64,000 nucleotides of DNA from Atrichornis clamosus (GCA_013400975.1 WBMZ01000162.1:124001-188000), one strand, 5' to 3'; shown: positions 1 to 14,030, counted from the first letter of the stretch. Program-made: numbers and translations. Notes: a model not told the origin generated them from the letters alone.

Positions 1-1080
1 CCCCAGAACTTTTCCTTTCATTTACTCTTACCCTTTCTTCTCACATTTCCGTGGACATCTTTTCTCAACATGTAGAAAACTTTTTATCTTATCCATCTTA
101 AAATATTTCTTTCAAATTCACTTGCCTCCTCCAACTACTGCTCCTTGCCCTGCCCCTTGGCAAGAACCTTACTCCTAAATTTTGATTGTATCTTGTTGTG
201 AACATGATTTCCTTCTTTCACACCATTTCCTTTAGTTCTTACTCAGTGACTCTTCACAGAGGAGCTTGGCATTTGAGTTACTGGAGTATTTTTCCTGACT
301 TGTTGTCATCTTTGACAACACTTATTCCTCAGAAAATGTTGTCTTCCCCTTGTTGCAGTGGCTGTCTTCCTTTGGATCTTCCTCTAGTCCTCCACAAGAG
401 AGCCAGGTCTCTAACCAACCCTCCTCTGTGGCTGCACACTAAGATCTCAGCCTGTTTCTCTGACAGCTCCTCATGGATGTGTAGCTTTCATCTATACTTA
501 CCAGAGTGATTTATCACTCCCTTCTTTTATTATTAATTCCTTCACATAGTACCCATTTCTGGGTTTTTAGCCTGATCATCAACTTCATCTCTAGCTTCCC
601 TGCATCTCCTAACATCCTGAACTTCATCCTGAGCAGCAATTGCATCAATTTCATGCTTGCAGTCTCAATCCACACAGCTAATCTCTTTTACAGCTCTCAT
701 TATCAGCTCATCTTAGTTGTTGCATGATATTTTCCTCTGGCTTTGCGAAACACATTTCCCCATTTCCTGTTCAGAGTGCTCCCACTCACCTATTATTTTC
801 CATGTCTTTGCATTTTGCTTCTCTTATCTCACTAAATTTAAGCGATGTGTCTATTTTCAAAGCTTTTCATGGCCAGGCCCTACTCTGCCTGTCACCTGTC
901 ATTCAGTTCTTCAAAGATCACTGTTATCTTTTATTGCTCTACTGTTTCCAATATCCTGCTTGCTAAATTCCAAACGCATTTGTAATAACTTTCTTCCATT
1001 CTCTCCCATGCTGTGGAGATAATGCCGTAAACATCTACTTTATCTTGCTGTCACTGAGAATATTTCTTCTAATTTTCCTT
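1..1080. other. Pyrimidine-rich stretch, no recognisable gene
   Basis: The plus strand is strongly enriched in C and T over about 1 kb, with many TTCC, CTTT and CTCC runs. All three stop codons need purines, so this skew alone opens plus-strand frames of about 70-107 codons. The translations are rich in Ser, Phe, Leu, His and Cys, match no domain I know, and overlap in different frames. I see no signal-peptide, zinc-finger or catalytic pattern. It could be an old, decayed interspersed repeat or neutral skewed DNA; I cannot assign a family. Confidence 0.5.
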
Positions 1081-2083
1081 TACCTGATATCAGTAAAATG
1101 CAATGGAAAATCTCCCCTTTTTTGGCAACCTGAAATTCCCTCCCATCTTGCCAATTAGATCTTGTTTCCTTGAAGAAGCCTCTTCATCTCTCTGATGAAA
1201 CTGATAATCTCTTTTTTTAAATTTAAATAGTGACCTTCTGTGGGACAAGGGATATCTTTTATTCTGTGACAACCTCTATATATTGCAGTCATTAAGATAC
1301 AATTAACAGTGTACAACATAAAATAATAATACTGATAATGACAAAAAAATCTGTTCTAAATTAAAACTCAATGGAAAAGGTTTAGTGGCTTTAAAAATGT
1401 TGTTCACCTGTTGTTTTGGCACACATTTTGCAGTTTCATTGCTGGCCACATCACATTATTTATGGAGCCATGTCATCTGTACAGTATAAGCAAATAGATA
1501 AATGACAACAAAGCATCACTAATAAAGAAGGTTTATTCTTATTTTATCACATGACTGGAACAAGTAAATGTGAAGGCATACTCTAAAATTACCTTGCAAA
1601 TCATCCATTTGATGACTGGATGGCACTGCCCTCTCACTGCCTGAGCCGTCTGCGCTGCTCTCAGCAAACTCTGGACTTCTGTCCCCTCCTCCTCTTCAGC
1701 TGTATTTCCATAGAAAACAAGAGGTGTCTGTGGTGACTGACTGGTGTTCCCTCCTACCTCCAATCCATTTGCTGTCAGCCAGGTTTCCTTTCCTAAGTGC
1801 TTCATGTGAAAATTGCCTTTTAACTACTCTGTTTTGTGCCATTTCCCCCTTGTCCAAAGAGACATATGACAAGTCCTCAGCTCCTCCAGCCTGCCACCTC
1901 TGATAGCATGCTGCCCTGCCTGCCATTTTGTGCTGCAGACTGATAAGAAATTTCCATCTGCAGAAAGATGAAAATAAGGAGTGCAATAGCCACTGACATC
2001 CAATTTTCCTGTGCAGTCAAATTCTGTAAACTGCATGTATAGAAGAAGAATGGCAAAGAGCCAAGAGCTCTGTGGCTCAAGGG

Positions 2084-2098
2084 AGGACAGGATGTCCT
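2084..2098. promoter_or_regulatory. Palindromic match to steroid-receptor response element
   Basis: The 15 bases are AGGACA, a GGA spacer, then TGTCCT: a perfect inverted repeat with a 3-base spacer. They fit the general glucocorticoid/androgen receptor pattern RGNACANNNTGTNCY. By my estimate such a match arises by chance about once in a few hundred kilobases, so one in 64 kb is not remarkable. No promoter or gene is visible next to it. Function is unproven. Confidence 0.2.
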
Positions 2099-2865
2099 GG
2101 GCACAACTTGCCTTTTGCTAGCCCATTCCCATCCCTGCCAAGAAAAAGGGTCTGCCTTGAGATGCACCAGAGTTCAGTAGTCACTGTGAAACCACCTCAT
2201 CAATATTACGATTTCACTGCCTTAAAAATTTTTGGGGGGTATTTTGACCTCTTTCTTGGAGTTCCAAGGTGCAAAGGGTAGAAAATTGGCAGAGTTTTGT
2301 CCCCAGGTTTCCTTTTCAAGGACGATCCGGTCACTATTCTGCTCAGATGTTCGATGTTTTACCACGCAGCACGAGCCAGAGGCCAGCTCACCCTGAGATA
2401 ACCTACCCAGGCACTTGTGCAATCTGCTGTGACCCGCTGGCTGCTGTTGGGATACGGGGCCACATGCGGATCCCTTTTCCACTTGAGCACTGCAGTTGCA
2501 TAAAGCTGTAAGTATGGAGAAAAAATTAATTCATTATACTTACAAATTATATTCACAGGTACTTAGTTGGCTGATTAAGCGCTCAGTTCATAATTCTTCA
2601 ACTTGTGGTATCACCTTCCGTAATTGAAATACACCTAGTAATAGATATGTAATTGAATATATATCAAAAAACTGACGGGGATAGCTCAGGAAATTAATCT
2701 ATTTAGCAAAGAACATATTCTGGTAGTCATCTTTGTTGTATTTCAGGCAGAATCAAGAAGTAAAATTCCCTGAAAGGGATATTACAATATGAGACATCTT
2801 TTTGCTGGACTTCATTTCATTTATTTTTTACACTTAGAAGTCCAAAGATCGTGGGAGGCCATCTC

Positions 2866-2895
2866 TGGGTCAGCCCATCATGGGTCAGCCCATGT
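2866..2895. repeat. 15-bp tandem duplication
   Basis: Two adjacent units share TGGGTCAGCCCAT and differ only in the last two bases (CA versus GT). It looks like a small local replication-slippage duplication. No wider tandem array is present. Confidence 0.85.
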
Positions 2896-5800
2896 CTGAT
2901 TTGTTTCTGAATGTACATACACAATCACACAAGAGTCAGTTCATTGCAATGCATCCTGGAGCTGAATGTGATTTAAAAGAAAGATCTTTTTTTTTTAGTT
3001 TGAAAATGCCGATTTGTCAAAACCATACTTTTTCATGACAAAGGATTGCTTTCAGTATTTTATTTCAAGTAAAAAAGATTTGACATTTGTTTAATATCTT
3101 GTTCCAGTACCTTCAAAATGAAGTACTCTGCTTTTTAATTTCAGAAATACTTTCCTTCTGAATTGTAACTACAGTGAAAAGTAAGATTTTTTAAATTAAA
3201 AAGATCAGCATCTAAAAGTAAGCATTTCCACTACTCTAAAGCTGTATTTGTATGGAAGGGAGATTGCTGGTTTGTTTCATTTTACTCTCTTGAAGGTTCT
3301 TGGGTTTTGTTCCAGTTTGGTAGAGGAATTTGAAATATTCCCAAACCAATGAGAAAATGAGAAAATAGCATCTTGCCCTATATAGCAAGAAAATAGCTTA
3401 TTGCAGAATTCAAATATGGTGATGAGTGAGCACTGTGTGATGAACTGCCTCACTTGGTGACCTTCTGGCTTCTCTGTAATTATACTGGTGGGATTTACAC
3501 TGGGACAATTTTGTGTGAAATCCAGTTACGGTACTGGCCTATTTTCCATATACACTAGATCACAAAGTTTTGATTAATTATATTAATTATAATTTTTTTC
3601 TTAAAATCCATATGAGAGATGGGATTAAATTTCAACAAAGAGCCATCTCAGGACTGCAGGTCCTTTAGATATATTTTAATTGAAGAGTCAGTGTAAGGAC
3701 TCAGCATAGGGACACACAAAACTGGTATGTTTTGTAGCTCAGATTATTTCTTTTTTGCCAATACACTTCTGGAGATTTTGAATCCCAGCATTTCATTTCC
3801 CGAAATACTTCAGGGGAAGAATTGTTCATAGAGAGGCTAGGTATAAGGCCCATGAAAAAATTGTCTCAAACCAAGATATCACATTTATTAAGAGCACTAA
3901 GACAATTTATTGAATAATCAAGAATGTGTTTAGTATGGTGGGGTTTTTTAAAGTTCATCTACAAATTCACATTAAATAACATGTCCAGAATTTAAAATCT
4001 TGATGCATGTTAATGTTAATCTGATGTGGAATTCCTTTACAGAAGCATATAATTATTAATGCAATTTTGAGCTTAGGGAATTTTGCTATTTAGATAAATA
4101 TTGCTGATGTTGAAAAACAGCTTTTACACCCAATTTCTCTTTTCACAATAGTGCATTACTAGGCAATTCTAAAGTTGAAGAACATACTGTCTTTAGTCAT
4201 ATTAGACTACTTAACTGCAATTATTATTCAATTCAATCTCCATCAGACACTTATTTTTAAGTTTACTGGTAGAAGAAAGCTTTTCTCAGCCTCTTTGACA
4301 TTTTCACTGTTACTACAACTCAGAATTTTAAGAAGTGATTCCTCTTGAACTACCTGCTGTATTTTCAGTTATTTATCATAAATTTATTTTTCAACAATTG
4401 TTTAGATATTTGCATTAAAAAGAGCTTGGTTTTTATCAATAATTTTGACGATTTTTGCTGTTTGGAACACTGGGTAATAAGAACTGTAAGTGAGTAACTG
4501 CATTACTCGGTGTATGGTATCAGTACTTTTTGTCTCTTGTGAATAAAGCACTTGTGTAGGTCAGATCTTTTGGTTGCCAAAGTATGGATTTTTAAAGTAT
4601 GCAAATGTGTGCTTGGACTCACAGTTCAGAAGACTGTGAAATTGGGATTTCAGGCCTGGGAAACAGGCCTTCAGGTCAGTTTTCCATATTTATTTTCTCC
4701 AGATCCATCTATCTGTTCTTTTCCACTGCATAATGGACTGCGGTGGGTTTTTATCTTCAGCAATGGCCTGTCTCACGTCCTTTGGAATGATACCAGATGG
4801 TCAACCTCCTTGCCTTTTGGGAAGAGGGTCCATACAGCTGTGAAGAATTTGAGCATGGGGAGTGCAGGTGAACATTCTTTTTTTCCCTAGCATTTAAGAG
4901 AGCAAAGTTATGGGGTTTTAGCAATAACGGCATAATTTCCTTCATATTAAACCAGGTGGAACTAAAATTCCTTTAGAAGGTGTTTACCTTTTTAACACCA
5001 ATATTTGAACTTTATTGCTTTTGCAGTTTCTACTGATGAGCATATCAAACTGTTTTCCATACAAATTCACTATTCACTTGGATGTCTCAAATACCCTCCA
5101 AGTCATCTACATTGCTGTTCCTTGTCCTACTTTAACCCTTCCACTAAGCACAGAGGTCTGGGAGACATAGATAGTAAAGACAGAGGCACAGAAGGCATTG
5201 AACACATCAGTCTTGGCTGAAACTGAAGCTGAGGTGGCAGTGAACTTGCACAGGGATTGCACAAAGAACAGCCGTGATACCAAGTCCATGTAGATGAATG
5301 TCATCTTGGATATGTCATGTGGCAATTCTAGGGCTTCTTAATTAGAAAACATTGTAAACCTTGTGATGAGCAAAACAAAAGATCACTTTTCCTTAATCCC
5401 TCTCTTCCAAAAGGCCAAATGGCATTACACAGAGATTAAACAAACTTGTTAAAACTAAGGCACTTTCTTCTTGCGAAAACTGTTGGCCCAAAACATTCGA
5501 GTTCGGCAAAGAACTGAAAATAACGGGATTCATCATCTGTGACATGAAGACTTTATTTGCATCTTAATACGAAAGTGTCTGTCAGCTTGATGGTGTTTAG
5601 TAATAATGATGTCCTTTTATTTTTAGCTGCTATTTTTGAAACAGTTGTCTCTAAAATCCAGTAGAGAAAATTGCTTATACCTCCAGGCTCAAAAATATCT
5701 CTGTTACAGCCTGTTGGCAGCCCCCCACCCAGCCATCCACCCAACTTCAACTACTTGCAATTAATTTTTTCATTGCCAGGATAATACCTTATTTATTAGC

Positions 5801-6151
5801 AGAGGTTGAAACAATAATTTTTCTACTTGTACTTCTACTGCTCACTGAGCAATGGCAGGAATAAATAGTGGTACTACTCTCATGTTTTATCATATAGAAA
5901 TGCAGTCCCTTTTGTAGTGGATAAATTGAATGGACAGATCACATATTTGTGTAATCTAATCTGGCAGGCTGTTTTTGTGTTAATCTTACATTTTTTTACA
6001 GATTTTAGTGCTTTTAACATTCTGTTCTTTTTGTTGTCTGTTGTTAAGGTTCTTTGTATAGAGGAGCTCTTCTGATTGCTCATTACAAACACAGGTAAAA
6101 TTCTAAATTATTCTTGTTTCTCTGTTAAACCTTGGCCTTTGCACAAAGGAG

Positions 6152-6184
6152 AGGAAATGAAAGGAACATTATTCCTCATTTCCT
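6152..6184. repeat. Short inverted repeat with GGAA/TTCC arms
   Basis: The left arm AGGAAATGAAAGGAA (6152-6166) pairs with the right arm TTCCTCATTTCCT (6172-6184) across a 5-base loop, with two unpaired A residues in the left arm. The arms contain ETS-type GGAA cores. It could form a small hairpin or be a paired protein-binding site. The stem is too short to propose a microRNA precursor. Confidence 0.6.
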
Positions 6185-6478
6185 TTACATGAACCATGGA
6201 GCTGAAGAAGCTTCAGCTGTTTTTAAAGCATTTATGAGACAAAAAGTGTGTTTTAGCTAGATGATTTTGCCAAAGCTGGCTACAACATCAATTGCTCCAA
6301 CACTTAAAATTATCAGGCAGAGAAGATTGATATTTTACATAATTGTGTACCGTTGTTGCTAGAAAAACCTGATCTTCAAATCTTTGCTTTAAAACTAGTT
6401 GACATTAATACTGCTATGCCCACAGTTTTATCAAGCATATCAGGAACTCTAAGTCTGCATTAAAAAAAAAAAAAGTGA

Positions 6479-6934
6479 TCAAAATTCTTTAAAGTAATGA
6501 TTGCAGTTTTGATTCTTTTCAATGAAAAATTTCAGTTTCAAAAGCTTGTAAATATTCGCTAGGAAACACTGCCGAAAATGAGTGGTTTGAACACTGCTTA
6601 GTGTTTGCAATTCTAAAAAAAATTTCAGTGCTATTTTCTCAGTTCCAAAAGCTCTTATTCTTCCCACAATCTGTGGCTGACACTGTAGACCTAGAACAGT
6701 TTTCCAATAAGATGTTTTCTGCAGATTAACATTGTTTATCCTTTTTGATCTCTTTGAATGAGGATCCTTCATATATACTTCTATACTGAACAGGGAGCAT
6801 TCTCTGGAGAGAAGCTTTGCATGAGGCCCTTCAGAATTCATTTTTTCTGGCAGGTTGATTTTTATGGAATCAGACTGAAAAATAATGGCTTTTACTGAGT
6901 GGGTATTTTTCGGAAGTGTTCCAGCACCTACCAT
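6479..6934 (-). other. Longest open frame of the window, probably not a gene
   Basis: A minus-strand frame runs open over 6479-7060, but that full length begins with TTG. The first ATG is at 6932-6934, leaving about 151 codons to the stop at 6479. The translation is basic, rich in Lys, Asn, Ser and Phe, with no domain, signal peptide, membrane segment or zinc-binding pattern that I recognise. With roughly 6 percent of codons being stops at this base composition, I estimate that a frame this long is expected about once in 64 kb on six frames. I judge it chance, though a single-exon small gene cannot be excluded from sequence alone. Confidence 0.25.
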
Positions 6935-8532
6935 AACCCAGGGAGGCAGCTGTGTAATTGACTTGGTATTAAAAAGAGAGGAATGAGAACAGTGACAAAC
7001 TCCCGATGTCTGGAAATGTGGTTCAACAGAGGTGCTACTACCCACTGCATATACACACAAAGGTGTAAACTACAGAGCTCAGAACTTGATTTCTCTTCTT
7101 TTTTTACCCTATCCAGCTACAGGGCAGCTGGTTCAAGTGCATAACTTGCTTTCAAATCAAATGCTAACATTTCCATTTTAAGGTTAATTGAACACCCAGT
7201 CCAAGGCACACTACAAGACTCTTTTCTGGTTTAATTTCTTATGGCTTAACACTGTGGATGGCAAGAACATTAGCCAAGAGAGCTCCCTCTGTTTATATGT
7301 CTTGTCATTAGTTTAATGAGAAGCTATTGCAGTGACTCATTCCCTCTTTCGCTCTAAGGCTCTTGCCTTTAAAAACCTGGCAAAGAAAAAGACAAGGATC
7401 TAATAAAAGCAAAATTGAACTGTATCTGTCCTCCTTTCTTTTTCTCCATGCTCATAATCATGAGGTGAGAGCAGGTTCTTAGTGTCATTTAACCCCCCAC
7501 TCCTACTGAAGTGCCAGATGCCCAGCAACATTTCTGGGAGAGAGGTGCCTGTCTCCAGTGAGTTGTTCATCCTTAGGGGGAATTCTCTGGGAGGATAGCT
7601 GGTTAGACATGAGTGCCCCGTGAGCAGGAATGTTGTGGAAGAGCCGGGGAGCCAAGATTTGCTCTCCCTTCTCCCTGGCAGGAGTAGCCCACACCCACTG
7701 CACACTGAGGGAGCCTATTGCCCACCTCGGAAGGTAAGACTGCAGACATTCTGCTGCTTTTCTGAGCAGGCAGAGCAGCTGAGTGGTGTGCACAGAGGAC
7801 AGTGCCAGGGCCATGACCATGATATGAGTCCTTTTTGTTCTATCTCACTTGCCCCTCTGAAATTTTTGCAGAGGAAAAACTCACTGCTTATGTCCTGCTG
7901 CCAGTGGGCAGAACTCAGAGCAGATCAGCTCCAGGGGCTCAGATGTCTCAGATGCTGTACTCATGGAGAAAGGAGCTACTCAAAGTTGTCTCATTTAGAT
8001 CCATGTCATTAACGGAGAAATATTTGTATTCTGGAACAAGCAGGTCCACGTGTAGAATTAATTGAGCATATTGAGTGTGCTCTGTTTCATAGAATCAAAG
8101 GAAGCTCGAGGCTTCCTCCTCTAAGACACCTTTATCCTTCATTATCAAGACATAAGATATGACAGAGCTGGAGCCTTTTTTCATTTCTTCTGCCAGAAAC
8201 ATTTTATTCTCCCACAAGAAGCAGCTGCTGTTGCTACTTTGGTGGGGGGCTGTAAGTACCAATGGATGTATTTAATTGATGGTTTGAATTGATGAAGACT
8301 TGTCGCTGAGAGAGTATAAACTGAACTGGTAAGGAAGGTCAAGGCTGCCTAACTGGGAGCAAAGGCTCCAAAACATGTGAAATATTTCTCAGGGTAAAAA
8401 AGTTTGGATAGTTTCATTTGATTCGTGTCACAAGATCAAAAAACTCTGACTTGACGAAAAGCAGTCATTTCTCCTGAGATCTATTTGCATCAGCCACAGG
8501 AGATCCCTGCTTTTTTGATACCACTCAGCATC

Positions 8533-8570
8533 CAAGCTGTGTGTCAGTTCAGATACCAGCACACAGCTTG
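8533..8570. repeat. Perfect 11-bp inverted repeat
   Basis: CAAGCTGTGTG at 8533-8543 is the exact reverse complement of CACACAGCTTG at 8560-8570, separated by 16 bases. The pairing does not extend beyond the arms, apart from one possible G-T pair inward. It could be a small hairpin or chance; no adjacent feature explains it. Confidence 0.6.
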
Positions 8571-11500
8571 AATTATAACCACTGTCAGCTGTAAAGCCAT
8601 TAGTAGCCTTTTTTCACTCAGTTTCCCCTTAGATTCCCTCCTTGCCTCAGGGAACAGGTAACCAGTAGCTCTCATATGGTATTTGTTCCACTGGGACAAA
8701 TAATGCAGAATGTTCAGATGAAGTAGAATATTTGTTAAAGTCTGGTATCCCAACTAAAAATACCTCTCAATTCCCTGTGTTCTTTCATCAGTCTAAAACA
8801 AGGGCATCAGAACCCATGTTATCCCCCTAGAATCAAACACAGGATAAAACTCTGTTCTTGCCTCACCTCATATAGCACCATTAACACTCCTAACATAATG
8901 TATATAAATAAAAGCAGTATTTCATGGCACTTCTTTAGAATCTCACTTGGTCATTTTCTAATTATTTTTCTTTATGTGTTCTCCTATGTGAGATTTTCCC
9001 TGAGTAGGTGAAAGCTAGACAGGCCTGGGTTAACAAAAGCTAGTTACACAATGAAGAATATATCTTTATCTGAAATAAAGGATAAAAACCAGTAAAATAA
9101 TAAAACATCTAAGCAGGGAGGATCCCAGAAGGTCTATTTCCCAATGTACTCCTTGCAGTAATATGAGTATTGTCCCACAGAGCTTTCTTCATTAAACATT
9201 TAATAGGTTTCAGGCATGGTGACAACTGAACTCCTCCTTTCCCTCCTAGAGAAACAGTTTAGCCAGGATGCTCTTTGATAAACAAGAAAGATGAAGGACT
9301 ATTGCAGTGGTAACAGCTGCATGGATCCTGTTGTCAGTGATCCCAAGAAGAAATGTCTTCCAGAATAATTTTCTCCTTAATCTGCCTTAAGCATCTTAAG
9401 CAGGGTATAAACCAGCACTACTGGTCAGCATTTATGATGCCATTGCTGCATCCTGGGAGAGCAGGCCTTGTCCACATGTATTTTTCTGGGTTTAATAATT
9501 GACCTTTTTTTGTCAGGCTGCCTGGCACGTGTAGCCACGCAGACTGGCATTTTGGTCCAGCCATATTCTCCTTCCTGAGTGAGCCAGCACCAGGCTTACA
9601 AGATGTTTATTGTAGCAGAGCTGAAAAACTGGAATTCCAAGCGGCATCTCCCCTCCATCAACACCACCAGGTAATAGCTAAGCCAGTAAGAAACCTATAA
9701 TGCTCTAAGTAGTAATCTGCATGAAGTAAAAGCAAACTCACCCAGGCCGGAACAACGGTGGCTTTGATCCCACAAGCATGCACATGAAAATTCTCATTTT
9801 CACAGAAAAGGACCCGTCTTTATATTGCAATCTGTGCCTCAAATGGGATTTAAGGAAACAGACTAGCATTTATGGGGCTAGGCCTGGGGGGAGGCATAGG
9901 AAATGTGCCTCAGTGTGTCTGTCCTCTTGACTCTGTGACCACACAAGTGACAATAAACCTGTTTGCAGTGCTGGGATGATGTGTCAGCAATGGCAAGCTG
10001 AGTCCTACCACAGCTTCCAGACGTTGATGTATGGCACATTTCTACAACAGGATTTAGGTTTAAATGAATGCATTCTTTAGGTGAATACAAAACTATTTGA
10101 CAAGTAAGAATGCAAATATTCCAGCAGGTACTGGAGTTGTCTTCCCACTCTCCTTTCCTTTGTGGTAAAGAGTTTTTCTGACAGGAGCATTTTCTGAATC
10201 AATTACTTTGTCCTTGCACCTGATATCAGCAAAGACTCATTTTTGTTTGTTTTCTTTTCTCACTTCTTTAATATGTTTCTCCTCCTTGTCATTGCTTTGG
10301 TCTTTTATTGTCACTTTCTTCTTCCAAAGTTGCAAACATAAATGTGGAGGATGCATGGTGAGAATGAACAGCAGGTACTGAGGCACTGAAACATCAGCCA
10401 TCCTTTCTGGGGGCTATTTTCCCAAGATCTCTCCTGTGAGTTGAAGACACACATACCTCTTCTTTCTCCAGGTACACTGTTAGCAAATACTTCAAACAGG
10501 CCATAGCCTGCATATCCTTTTGTTCTAAAATTAAAAAGTTATTTCATGGACCACTTAATAAAGAATACTTTTAGTTGATTCGATTTTAATGAGAGAAAAG
10601 GGCATTAGGAAGTTTGTGCCTAGGGGGGCTATATAAAAATAAATGACTAGTGTGAGCTATATTTTCCCTCTAATTAGTTCTCTTGATGGGTGGGTAGTGT
10701 AAGCGCAGTGGGAAATGCAAAGGCTTCAGGAGCTCAATATTAATTCAATATTATTGTTTGAGCAAGCATCTGACATAGCACTGTATAATTGAAGCATCCT
10801 CCAGCTCTGCAACATACTAAGCAAGGTATGAAAAGGTCTAAATAACACATAAGTGTCGCTGACATAACATCTATACTATTTTTGGAGAGTGGAGTTGCAG
10901 CAAATCTTCAAAAGGATACGCTTGAATGGCTGCTCCCCAGCCCTCAGTACTGCCACATTTTGGACCCTCCTCTCAGAGAGCCCTCTGCAGGTCATAGAAC
11001 CCAGACTGAAAAATCTGGTTTTGATTTTTGCTGATAGGAAGAAATTGCTGAATCATGGTGATCAGGAAAGCACAGATTAGTTTTCTGGTGCCTTTTGGCA
11101 CACTCTTTGGTATTCTCTACAGCTGGTCCTGCGGAACACCACAGGTCGCCAGTGGCACTTGTAGTATGTGCCAGACCCACCTGAATGTACTGCACACCTT
11201 GAAGTAACTCTTAATTTGTGTTGAAATTAGAAATTTGCCTTAAAAGAGGTTTTTTTCACACTTTTTGTCTATGAAATAAAATACATGACAATATAAACAT
11301 AAATCAGCAGAATGCTTCAGTTTTCTACATCTTCCCTTCCTCGTCTTAGAAGAAAAAGTCTTAAAGTCTGTTCTGATCTTCTTTTAGGTGCTAAAATAAA
11401 CAAGTAGTGATGGAGCACAGGAACTACTGCTCACACCACTCACGAGAGTATTACAGACCAGCCTAACCTTTGTCTTCCATCCTCCCTATAAAGAAAAAGA

Positions 11501-14030
11501 AACGCCACCTTCATTACTGGTGGTTGTAAATTGTAGGATAAGTTTTCAACCTTCGAGGCTGTCACCACACTCTTTATTGGCCTTTGTGTTGCAATGAATA
11601 AAATTAGAATTTTAAAGTTATCAAAAGCCTTCCTATGCCGTTTTTAACTCTCCCCATTGAAGAGCAGAACTGAAATGAACAAATATTTTGTGTTGGCATT
11701 GCTGTACCTTGGGAGCACCAAACCAATCTCAGACCTCTGCTGAATATGCCTGTGTCAAAAACTGAATGGGGGCAACCATCAGTAAGAAGAGATTCCAGCA
11801 CAGGCTGCCTGTGACTGCTGCCCTATACACTGAGCACTTCTGTGTTAGGGGGTGCCTTTTGTTCCTGTCTTAGGACCTTAGTGGGTACCCAAAATACCAG
11901 GAAGGGTTTTTTTGTTTAAGTAAATACCTACGCTATCAATTTCCTGCGCACCAAGAGACCCAGAAGGCCCTGGGAGGGAAGGTTTATGTATTTATTTTAG
12001 ACATACATTTGGTGGGCCACAAAATTGTTGTGTCTGAGTTTTATCTATGCAAACAACACTGGCTCTTGCTGTAAATGTGCTCCATTGCATAGCTGAATTT
12101 TAGAGACAGGTTAAGTGCCTAAATTTTGCAGGGATCCTTAAAATTATGTCTGCAAACAGCCCTCGGTAGCACTGGACCCTAAAAGATTGCAATGCACGTT
12201 TCATTACAGAAACAATGTTTTGGTTTTACAGAGGGGATAATGAGGACTTGGGGCTGCAACACTTTCGAGTTGTCAGCAGCTTAGACAAGGCAAGCTGATT
12301 TTCACTTGTGAAGTCAGCAAACAGCTACCATTAAATCATTTTAAACAAACGCAGAGGTAGTTCAACCCAGTCTACCTCTGTTTTGGGCAAAGTTTCTCAA
12401 CCATACTCAGGAGTCTGAAGGATTCTACCCAGCTTTTCCGGATCTGAGCCCTATATCTTCACGCAGTCTGGATGTCTGCTAGAAAAAACAGCAATGTTCT
12501 CTTTTGTGATGTTCATGTGCCTGCACACATGAACACTCAGCTTTGGAGTCTGAGCTCACACCTTGTTTTAGCTATATTTAAAAACAAAAAGCTAGAATAC
12601 AAATCCAAATTATACAACAACAGAACTATCTACAAGCAAGCTGTAACATTCACAGGCTCCAATGTGTAGAGGATAATTGCAGGACACCAGCTGCTACTAG
12701 GTTAAGAAGCAAATTTCTTCGTTATTTTCTTTTTAGAGCATCTGTTCTGTTTATAGAGCTCTCCACTTTGGAGATTTTATATTCCTTTCTAGTATAACAA
12801 AAAATTATACCTGTCAGTTTCTATCTGATTTGCTTGCAAAATTTTGGATCCTTGCCTTTTTTATCTTTTTAAATCCCAATAATAAGAGTAATCAGTCATT
12901 TGCAGTGCTATGTAAGAAATAATTTTGTCATGTTGTTCCCCATTACTACACTGGTGCAGTGTTTCATTAGATTGACATAGCATATCATGCTGAAAATTGT
13001 ATAAAAATGATAATTGCAACTCTCGATTTCTTTGAAATCTCTGAATCTGAAGAGACCCTGGAGAACAGTACAGATTCTTTTATAATTATATCAAGCTGAA
13101 TTGAGGGCAATTGCTGTCAATAGAAACGAGTTATTTGTATTAACACCAATTAGCACAAAATTTGGCTAGCTGTCCAAAGGGAGAAAGTCTGCTGTGTTTC
13201 TGCAGTTATTTGTTTATTCTCATTTATTGTTAAGTTTACAGTAGCATAACTACCAGAAAAATGTGCAGAGTCTCTAGGACGGCAAGCAAGACACTGGTCG
13301 TCTGTTTTAGTGAGATACCCCAGTGCCATGGGATGCTGTTTGGAGCAGCATGGGCACCTGAAACCCAAATTCCCCCTTCTAATGTAAGACACCTAACTGA
13401 GGATACTACATCCCACACTTTGATGCTGTCCATGATGAATTGTAGGTATCTCCAAGAGTAATTTAGACTTTAGGAGGAAATCAGTCACTCTGGCAAGTTA
13501 TCTAGCATATTCCCTGTCTACAGAGAGATAAGGAGAAATGTGCTTCAGATACTAGAGTTTGATGCACTAGAACTGAACCTACATTGTTTTCCCTACATTG
13601 ACTGTTTTAACTAAATAACTTGTGGCATCAGTATGTTACACTGTGCTAAAAATATATATAGTCTATAAAGAGGGATCTCTTATGCAGTAGTGGGATTTTT
13701 AAGTTTTCTCATTTATAAAGAGAATAAACCAATACATCTAAATTTAAGCTGTTGTACAGGGAAGATTAAGGCAAGAAAAAATCAAGCAGAAAAAGCAGCA
13801 TGAAAGTAGCAATGAGAGAAATCTGTGCAGTGTTTTTCCACAACAGACTCCAATGTTTTGGGAACAAAATAACAGCTGTCTTTGCATCTCCATGTGCACA
13901 TCTTAAACTGAGCAACCCAAGATGCAGATATTTCATGGGACACAGTTGCTAGATTTGGGGTACCCATAAGCAGGGAGACTTGAGGAAAAATTTGAAATGG
14001 GAGGAAGAAACTTCCAGTGTGCCAAGGAAC

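Larger units (their letters stand above)
1081..6151. other. Gene-free AT-rich DNA
   Basis: Stops are frequent in all frames. The longest frame, about 112 codons at 4552-4890 on plus, resembles no family I recognise. The interval holds a steroid-receptor-like palindrome (2084-2098) and a 15-bp tandem duplication (2866-2895), listed separately. I see no RNA gene or clear transposon. Confidence 0.6.

Noticed and set aside
5710..5745. C-rich run as a possible G-quadruplex on minus
   Set aside because: Only three usable runs within the permitted loop lengths.
6479..7060. Apparent 193-codon minus-strand gene
   Set aside because: The full length depends on a TTG start. From the first ATG (6932-6934) only about 151 codons remain, close to chance for this composition, with no domain recognised.
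8085..8110. CR1-tail-like TTCATAGAATCA
   Set aside because: Only about 12 bases fit and the following sequence does not continue as CR1.
12200..12260. Weak similarity to MIR/L2 'gatggggaaactgagg'
   Set aside because: Too few matching positions; less convincing than 18080-18200.
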